DNA from: JAHFQJ01 sp046050125
Lineage (GTDB): Bacteria; Pseudomonadota; Gammaproteobacteria; Burkholderiales; Burkholderiaceae
Assembly (NCBI GenBank): GCA_046050125.1
Contig: JBJOQB010000034.1
Location: 1-7,399 of the forward strand
Direction of reading: 5' to 3'
Length of the DNA stretch: 7,399 nucleotides
The stretch's first letter is position 1; each line of letters begins with the position of its first letter. Position numbers and translations under genes: made by a program. Positions 1 through 4,351 of this stretch are shown one piece after another. Below the pieces are notes generated by a model, which was given only the letters and a program-made list of their open reading frames with translations, was not told the DNA's origin and did not search any database.

Positions 1-128
1 TTATGCTGATTGCTACAAGTAAGTTTAAAAGTTGTTTTACTACCCCTTGGAGGTTTTACCTCATGACCATCTGAAAAAGCCTGATTACATTCTGTATTTT
101 TACATCTAACTACTAATCCAACACTCAT
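1..128 (-). CDS. Partial small protein with zinc-ribbon-like cysteines (N-terminal 42 residues)
   Basis: The ATG is the reverse complement of CAT at 126-128. It is preceded by an AGGAG Shine-Dalgarno (plus-strand 135-139) with 6-nt spacing, and an extended -10 promoter lies further upstream. The frame is open for all 42 codons to the window edge, so the C-terminus is missing. The peptide starts MSVGLVVRCKNTECNQAF and has Cys9, Cys14 and Cys38 followed by Asn-Gln-His. A CxxxxC pair plus a later Cys/His pair suggests a small metal-binding zinc ribbon, but the last ligands may lie outside the window. I do not recognise the family. It is divergent from the tRNA-Arg gene and so transcriptionally separate from the protease cluster. 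I am fairly sure it is coding because of the RBS, the promoter and the cysteine pattern. Its function is unknown. Confidence 0.7.
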   Translation of the reverse strand, partial: MSVGLVVRCKNTECNQAFSDGHEVKPPRGSKTTFKLTCSNQH

Positions 129-173
129 TAAGTTCTCCTAATTATTTATAAATTAAATTGATTATCCTTGAAA

Positions 174-202
174 ATTGTAACAAAAATGAAAGGATACAAC
201 AA
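174..202 (-). promoter_or_regulatory. Sigma70-type promoter of the minus-strand small gene
   Basis: Read on the minus strand, TTGTTG (plus 197-202) is followed by exactly 17 nt and then TACAAT (plus 174-179). The -10 is preceded by TGT, giving an extended -10. The predicted start near 167 leaves a leader of about 39 nt with an AGGAG site before the ATG at 128. Spacing and hexamers fit sigma70 well, but this is sequence inspection only. Confidence 0.55.
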
Positions 203-272
203 TAAAATAATAAATAATTTTTAGCATACTAAATACATATTTAGATAATTAAATGATTTATGTAATAAATTA

Positions 273-281
273 TGCTACAAT
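273..281 (+). promoter_or_regulatory. Extended -10 promoter element of tRNA-Arg
   Basis: TGC followed by TACAAT (276-281) forms an extended -10. The predicted start, near 288, is about 12 nt before the mature tRNA 5' end, typical of a short leader trimmed by RNase P. No good -35 hexamer is seen at 16-18 nt upstream, so recognition would rest on the TGn element. Confidence 0.45.
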
Positions 282-299
282 TGAATGCCTTGAAAATGT

Positions 300-375
300 G
301 CATCTATAGCTCAGTGGATAGAGCATTGGCCTCCGAAGCCAAGGGTCATGGGTTCGATTCCCATTGGGTGTGCCA
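300..375 (+). tRNA. tRNA-Arg (anticodon CCG)
   Basis: A complete 76-nt cloverleaf with encoded CCA (373-375). The D stem is GCTC/GAGC, the anticodon stem is TTGGC/GCCAA around the loop CTCCGAA, and the T stem is ATGGG/CCCAT around TTCGATT. The anticodon CCG at 333-335 reads CGG arginine codons. The acceptor arm GCATCTA pairs with TGGGTGT, but three of seven pairs are G-U type, including the terminal G1-U72, followed by discriminator G73. This arm is weaker than usual. The gene stands alone between two AT-rich spacers, with an extended -10 promoter just upstream and no strong terminator after it. Confidence 0.95.
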
Positions 376-442
376 AAAACAGATAAAATAGAATATGAAA
401 ATATCAAATAAATATACTAAAACATTAAAAATTATATATATT

Positions 443-481
443 CAATATTTAATATAAAATCTCCTTTTATTTTTAATATTG
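443..481 (+). other. Imperfect inverted repeat after tRNA-Arg
   Basis: CAATATT (443-449) pairs with AATATTG (475-481). Inside it ATAAAA (454-459) pairs with TTTTAT (465-470) around a 5-nt loop, separated by T-T mismatches and two A-T pairs. All outer pairs except one are A-T, and no T-tract follows, so it is at best a weak 3' structure of the tRNA-Arg transcript. The rest of 376-540 shows no gene. Confidence 0.3.
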
Positions 482-542
482 TATAAATAGATGTATAAAA
501 AAGACAATCATAACTAAAAACATTAATGTTAATTCATAATAC

Positions 543-571
543 TAGACATTTATATAATCAATGTATATAAT
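543..571 (+). promoter_or_regulatory. Sigma70 promoter for tRNA-Leu and probably tig
   Basis: TAGACA (543-548), exactly 17 nt, then a perfect TATAAT (566-571). This is one of the two best promoter matches in the window, with the one before the HU gene. The predicted start is near 578, giving a leader of about 50 nt before tRNA-Leu. As tig begins 20 nt after the tRNA with no other promoter between, this promoter likely drives both. Confidence 0.65.
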
Positions 572-591
572 ATCCTCTAGTCATTCAAACT

Positions 592-616
592 AAACACAAA
601 TTTTACTTGTGTTTTT
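592..616 (+). terminator. Terminator-like hairpin in the tRNA-Leu leader
   Basis: AAACACAA (592-599) and TTGTGTTT (607-614) form a perfect 8-bp stem with a 7-nt loop, and the run of T extends to 616. It sits between the promoter at 543-571 and tRNA-Leu at 631. It could terminate read-through from upstream, act as an attenuator, or be a processing structure. With only two C-G pairs in the stem it is probably a weak terminator. Confidence 0.4.
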
Positions 617-630
617 ATCGTTCAATTGTT

Positions 631-717
<87 letters not shown>

Positions 718-737
718 ACTATTTTAATAGGCAATCT

Positions 738-2057
738 ATGTCAGAAATTCAAATAGAAAAATTAGAAGGTCTTGCACGCAAAGTATCATTTGTTTTACCA
801 CTTTCATCAATCGAGCAAGATACACAACAACGCTTACAACAAGTTGCACGCAATTTTCGTAAAGATGGTTTTCGTACAGGCAAAGTGCCTATGCATATCA
901 TTCAAAAAGAGCGTGGCGAACAAATTTTATTCGAAGCACAATACGCAAAAATCAACAGATTATTTTTTGATTTCTCAAAAGATAAAGGTTTACAAATAGC
1001 TGGAACACCTGCATTAGAACCAAAAGTAGATGCTCCTGCAGACCATTTTGCTTATGATGTATTGTTTGAAGTATATCCAGAATTTTTAGTTGGTGATTTA
1101 TCTAACTGCGAATTAACAAATCATACTTGTGAAATTACAGATGCTGAAATTAACAAAACTATTGAGGTTTTAAGTAGCCAATACACAACTTATAGCGATG
1201 CTAGTGCAGATGCACAGGCAAAAGATAGCGATAAAGTTACTATTGATTTTCAAGGTAAAATTGATGGGGAATTATTTGCTGGTGGAAGTGCAACAGACTA
1301 TAGCTTTGTTTTGGGTCAAAAAAGAATGTTACCTGAATTTGAAGCTGGTATCCAAGGCATGCAAGCAGGACAATCAAAATTAGTTACAGTAAACTTCCCT
1401 GAAGATTATCAAGGAAAAGAAGTAGCTGGCAAAACAGCTGAATTCAACATCACGGTTAGCAAAATTGAAAATGCTGTAGCACCTGAAATCAATGAAGAAT
1501 TTGCTGCTAAATTAGGTATTCAAGGCGGTGTTGACAAATTAAAAGAAGATGTACAAAAGAATTTAGTTCGTGAAACTAAACGTCGTACATTTAGCATGTT
1601 AAAACAACAAGTTTTAGATGTTTTAGTAGAGCAAACACCTATTGATGCACCTGCTAGTTTAGTTAAGGAAGATCAAGAACGCCAATTAGAATCTTTAAAA
1701 CAAGATTTAGTAAATAGAGGTTTTAAAAACATTGAACAATTACCTTATGATATTGAAATGTTTAAAGAAAGCTCTGAAAAAAGAGTTAAGCTTGGCTTAA
1801 TATTAGCTCAGTTAGTAAAACAGCATAACTTACAAGTTCAACCAGAACAAGTAAAAGCACAAATTGAAGAATTTGCTCAAAATTACGAAGATCCTAAAGA
1901 GGTAATGCGTTGGTACTACCAAGATGAAGCAAGATTATCTGAAATGAAAGCTTACGTTATTGAAAATAATGTTGTTGATTTTGTAGCTAGTGTTGCAAAA
2001 GTAACTGAAAAAGCTATATCTTTTGAGGAATTATCGCAACAACAGCCACAAGAATAA
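738..2057 (+). CDS. tig: Trigger factor, ribosome-bound chaperone and prolyl isomerase
   Basis: Trigger factor binds at the ribosomal exit tunnel, shields nascent chains and has prolyl cis-trans isomerase activity. At 439 residues it is full length. The N-terminal ribosome-binding domain carries the signature GFRTGKVP at residues 44-51. The FKBP-like isomerase domain spans about 165-243 (DKVTIDFQGKIDG, VLGQKRMLPEFEAGIQGM). The C-terminal helical chaperone domain runs from about 250 to 430 and ends in a Gln-rich tail. The ATG at 738 is supported by TAGG (728-731) 6 nt upstream, a weak Shine-Dalgarno, and by alignment of the conserved N-terminus. The gene lies 20 nt after tRNA-Leu and is followed by a strong terminator, so tig appears to end its own transcription unit before clpP. 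No key motif is missing. Confidence 0.97.
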   Translation: MSEIQIEKLEGLARKVSFVLPLSSIEQDTQQRLQQVARNFRKDGFRTGKVPMHIIQKERGEQILFEAQYAKINRLFFDFSKDKGLQIAGTPALEPKVDAPADHFAYDVLFEVYPEFLVGDLSNCELTNHTCEITDAEINKTIEVLSSQYTTYSDASADAQAKDSDKVTIDFQGKIDGELFAGGSATDYSFVLGQKRMLPEFEAGIQGMQAGQSKLVTVNFPEDYQGKEVAGKTAEFNITVSKIENAVAPEINEEFAAKLGIQGGVDKLKEDVQKNLVRETKRRTFSMLKQQVLDVLVEQTPIDAPASLVKEDQERQLESLKQDLVNRGFKNIEQLPYDIEMFKESSEKRVKLGLILAQLVKQHNLQVQPEQVKAQIEEFAQNYEDPKEVMRWYYQDEARLSEMKAYVIENNVVDFVASVAKVTEKAISFEELSQQQPQE

Positions 2058-2068
2058 TTGTATTTGTT

Positions 2069-2095
2069 TTGAGATATAAGGTACTGTGTTATACT
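2069..2095 (+). promoter_or_regulatory. Putative clpP promoter inside the tig terminator
   Basis: TTGAGA (2069-2074), a 15-nt spacer, then TATACT (2090-2095) preceded by TGT, an extended -10. A second TATACT follows directly at 2095-2100. The -10 lies in the loop of the terminator hairpin at 2078-2116. A start near 2102 would leave out the left arm, so this transcript could not fold the terminator. The short spacer lowers certainty. Confidence 0.45.
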
Positions 2096-2120
2096 ATACT
2101 ATATACACAGTACCTTTTTT
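2078..2120 (+). terminator. Rho-independent terminator of tig
   Basis: Arms AAGGTACTGTGT (2078-2089) and ACACAGTACCTT (2105-2116) are perfectly complementary over 12 bp with a 15-nt loop. The right arm runs into six T (2115-2120), then A and four more T. It begins 21 nt after the tig stop codon. The loop is unusually long and consists of TATAC repeats. Confidence 0.75.
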
Positions 2121-2137
2121 ATTTTCTGGAGTTTTTA

Positions 2138-2749
2138 ATGTCATATTCTGATGAAATTCAAAATATTGGTTTAGTGCCAATGGTAGTTGAACAATCTGGT
2201 AGAGGAGAAAGAGCATATGATATCTATTCTCGTTTATTAAAAGAAAGGGTAATATTTTTAATTGGCGAGGTAAATGACCAATCAGCAAATCTAATTGTGG
2301 CACAAATGCTATTTCTAGAAAGCGAAAACCCTGAAAAAGATATTTATTTTTACATAAATTCACCAGGTGGCTCGGTATCTGCTGGGTTAGCTATTTTTGA
2401 TACAATGAATTTTATTAAGCCAGCTGTTTCTACATTATGTATGGGAATTGCAGCTAGTATGGGTGCTTTTTTACTTGCTGCTGGCGAAAAAGGAAAACGC
2501 TTCTGCTTACCAAATTCACGTGTAATGATTCATCAGCCATTAGGCGGAGCAAGAGGACAAGCTTCCGATATTCAAATTCAAGCTAAAGAAATATTATTAT
2601 TAAAAGAGAAACTAAATCGTATCTTAGCTAATAATACAGGGCAATCAATTGAAAAAATTGAACAAGATACAGATAGAGATTACTTTTTATCAGCTGATGC
2701 AGCTAAAGAATATGGCTTAGTTGATGATGTAATTACTAAACGTATTTAA
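2138..2749 (+). CDS. clpP: ATP-dependent Clp protease proteolytic subunit ClpP
   Basis: ClpP forms a double-ring serine peptidase chamber that degrades proteins fed by ClpX (or ClpA) in the cytoplasm. The protein is 203 residues, normal for the family. The triad is visible as Ser107 (GIAASMGAF), His132 (VMIHQP) and Asp181 (DTDRDYF); the spacings of 25 and 49 residues match E. coli ClpP. I chose the ATG at 2138 over an in-frame upstream ATG at 2069. It has GGAG (2128-2131) 6 nt before it, and the protein then begins MSYSDEIQN as in relatives, whereas the longer form would run through the terminator hairpin. The segment before LVPM is about four residues shorter than in E. coli, so any propeptide would be short. 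It has its own putative promoter and is separated from clpX by 249 nt. Confidence 0.97.
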   Translation: MSYSDEIQNIGLVPMVVEQSGRGERAYDIYSRLLKERVIFLIGEVNDQSANLIVAQMLFLESENPEKDIYFYINSPGGSVSAGLAIFDTMNFIKPAVSTLCMGIAASMGAFLLAAGEKGKRFCLPNSRVMIHQPLGGARGQASDIQIQAKEILLLKEKLNRILANNTGQSIEKIEQDTDRDYFLSADAAKEYGLVDDVITKRI

Positions 2750-2750
2750 T

Positions 2751-2785
2751 TAAATACAAGTAAATTTATATATTTGCTTAATTTA
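2751..2785 (+). other. AT-rich stem-loop just after clpP
   Basis: AAGTAAAT (2758-2765) pairs with ATTTGCTT (2772-2779) with one G-U around a 6-nt loop. An outer TAAAT/ATTTA helix (2751-2755, 2781-2785) extends it past a small internal loop. It starts 2 nt after the clpP stop codon but lacks a following T-tract, so it may protect the 3' end rather than terminate. Confidence 0.3.
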
Positions 2786-2787
2786 TA

Positions 2788-2803
2788 TTCATAACTTCAT
2801 AAC
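2788..2803. repeat. Tandem 8-bp repeat TTCATAAC x2
   Basis: Two perfect back-to-back copies of TTCATAAC occur in the clpP-clpX spacer. A further direct repeat, AGCGA-TAT-AGCGA, lies at 2827-2839. These could be protein-binding half-sites on the same face of DNA or chance repeats in AT-rich sequence. Confidence 0.4.
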
Positions 2804-2856
2804 TCTAAATACACGTAAATATTATAAGCGATATAGCGAATTTAGTATAAATTGGG

Positions 2857-2889
2857 TATGATATAAAAAGCAAAGTTAAAATTTAACTT
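2857..2889 (+). promoter_or_regulatory. Possible clpX promoter -10 and palindromic operator
   Basis: TATGAT (2857-2862) is a reasonable -10, identical to that of the lon promoter, but no good -35 is found 16-18 nt upstream. Directly downstream, covering the expected start region, is the palindrome AAGTTAAA-A-TTTAACTT (2873-2889), with perfect 8-bp arms around one base. Its form suits a dimeric DNA-binding protein more than an RNA hairpin. Confidence 0.3.
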
Positions 2890-2934
2890 CATATATCGAT
2901 TATTTATCTATCTATAACTAAGTGATATATACAA

Positions 2935-2972
2935 AAGATGTAAAGGTTTACCGATACATCTTATTTTATTTT
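2935..2972 (+). other. Hairpin with weak T-rich tail in the clpX leader
   Basis: AAGATGTA (2935-2942) and TACATCTT (2955-2962) form a perfect 8-bp stem. Inside it GG/CC can pair around TTTA. The tail is T-rich but broken by A residues. It ends about 36 nt before the clpX start with no room for a later promoter, so it would lie in the clpX leader. It may be a weak terminator for clpP transcripts or an attenuator-like element. Confidence 0.35.
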
Positions 2973-2998
2973 TAAGACTATTTTAAGGATTGGGTATA

Positions 2999-4243
2999 AT
3001 GACAAAGCATAAGCATGAAAAAGTTTGCTCTTTTTGTAACAAGGCAGAAAGCCAAGTACAAAAATTAATTGCTGGTGAACAAGCAAATATTTGTGATGAA
3101 TGTATATCATTATGTAATGAAGTAATAAATGAAGATATTGAGGCTGAATCTAATCCAAATAATACAACTGCCCTATATGATGCTAAATTACCAACGCCAA
3201 GTGAAATAAAATCTAAGCTTGATGATTATGTGATAGGTCAAGAGCATGCTAAAAAAGTGTTATCAGTGGCTGTATACAATCATTACAAACGATTACGTAA
3301 CTTAGATTTAGCAAATAGTAATGGTATTGAAATTACTAAAAGTAATATTTTATTAGTGGGACCTACTGGTTCAGGAAAAACATTACTTGCTCAAACTCTA
3401 GCAAGAATGTTAGATGTTCCATTTGCAATTGCTGATGCAACAACCTTAACTGAAGCAGGCTATGTAGGCGAAGATGTAGAAAATGTAATACAAAAATTAT
3501 TACAAAATAGTGATTTTGATGTACAAAAAGCAGAAAAAGGCATAATTTATATAGATGAGATAGATAAAATTTCTAGAAAGTCTGAAAATCCATCAATTAC
3601 TAGAGATGTATCTGGCGAAGGCGTACAACAAGCATTATTGAAACTAATTGAAGGCACTATATCATCTGTTCCACCTAAAGGTGGGCGTAAACACCCTAAC
3701 CAAGATTTGGTGCAGGTTAATACACAAAATATATTATTCATTTGTGGTGGAGCTTTTGAGGGGTTAGAAAAAATTATTATTCAAAGAACAGAAAAAGCTG
3801 GAATTGGATTTAATGCAGAAGTTTTTAGTAAAGATAAAGATAGAGATAATGTTTTAAGTGAAATGGAAGCATCTGATTTAATAAAATTCGGGCTAATCCC
3901 TGAACTAATTGGACGATTACCTATACACACTATATTAGAAAAGCTAGATGAAGAAGCACTCATTAACATTTTAACCAAACCAAAAAATGCTTTGATTAAA
4001 CAATATAAAGCACTTTTTGAAATGGAAAAAGTAGAGCTAGAATTAACTGATAATGCTTTAGTTAGTATAGCAAAACAGGCAATAAAAAGAAAAACAGGGG
4101 CAAGGGGGTTAAGGGCAATACTTGAAAATGTATTAATCGACACTATGTATGAATTACCAGACCATAATAATTTAGAAAAAGTTATTATCAATGAAGAAGT
4201 TATTGACAAAAAAGCACAACCAGTTTTGATAAATAAGGCATAA
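2999..4243 (+). CDS. clpX: ATP-dependent Clp protease ATP-binding subunit ClpX
   Basis: ClpX is a hexameric AAA+ unfoldase that recognises tagged or adaptor-delivered substrates and threads them into ClpP. The 414-residue protein is standard length. The N-terminal zinc-binding domain has Cys10, Cys13, Cys32 and Cys35. Walker A is GPTGSGKT (121-128), the pore loop GYVG is at 154-157, Walker B IIYIDEID at 182-189, the RKH loop at 230-232, and the ClpP-docking IGF tripeptide at 269-271. The arginine finger is Arg306 and sensor II is GARG (367-370). I chose ATG 2999 because AAGGA (2985-2989) lies 9 nt upstream; an in-frame TTG at 2990 would directly abut the Shine-Dalgarno. The IGF loop indicates a working partnership with the ClpP encoded just upstream. 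The 249-nt spacer suggests independent control. Confidence 0.97.
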   Translation: MTKHKHEKVCSFCNKAESQVQKLIAGEQANICDECISLCNEVINEDIEAESNPNNTTALYDAKLPTPSEIKSKLDDYVIGQEHAKKVLSVAVYNHYKRLRNLDLANSNGIEITKSNILLVGPTGSGKTLLAQTLARMLDVPFAIADATTLTEAGYVGEDVENVIQKLLQNSDFDVQKAEKGIIYIDEIDKISRKSENPSITRDVSGEGVQQALLKLIEGTISSVPPKGGRKHPNQDLVQVNTQNILFICGGAFEGLEKIIIQRTEKAGIGFNAEVFSKDKDRDNVLSEMEASDLIKFGLIPELIGRLPIHTILEKLDEEALINILTKPKNALIKQYKALFEMEKVELELTDNALVSIAKQAIKRKTGARGLRAILENVLIDTMYELPDHNNLEKVIINEEVIDKKAQPVLINKA

Positions 4244-4254
4244 CAAAAATTACG

Positions 4255-4289
4255 GTAAATATTTACATTTATTATGATTAAGCTATGAT
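4255..4289 (+). promoter_or_regulatory. lon promoter overlapped by a palindrome
   Basis: TTTACA (4262-4267), 16 nt, then TATGAT (4284-4289) fits a sigma70 promoter with a start near 4296 and a leader of about 55 nt. A second TATGAT is at 4273-4278. The perfect 12-bp palindrome GTAAATATTTAC (4255-4266) overlaps the -35 hexamer, a position where a bound repressor would block RNA polymerase. No heat-shock sigma32 consensus is evident. Confidence 0.5.
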
Positions 4290-4351
4290 ATGCAAGATAA
4301 GCATAAACTATTGTACGACTATAAAGTTAAAAATATTAAAAAAGGAGCAAT

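Noticed and set aside
376..630. Hidden small gene or ncRNA between the two tRNAs
   Set aside because: The stretch is almost pure A/T with frequent stops. Apart from the promoter and hairpins listed, no start with a ribosome binding site is seen.
2069..2137. Longer ClpP starting at an in-frame ATG at 2069
   Set aside because: It would add 23 residues unlike any ClpP, run through the tig terminator, and has no good Shine-Dalgarno. ATG 2138 has GGAG at proper spacing and the expected N-terminus.
2990..3001. TTG at 2990 as clpX start, and TATAAT at 2995-3000 as a promoter -10
   Set aside because: The TTG directly abuts the AAGGA Shine-Dalgarno, leaving no spacing. A promoter at TATAAT would start RNA inside the gene and lose the ATG at 2999, so it is most likely a coincidence.
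3781..4209. Antisense open frame of 142 codons within clpX
   Set aside because: It lies wholly opposite a conserved gene, has a low-complexity Ser/Leu/Ile composition typical of a shadow frame, and shows no recognisable domain.
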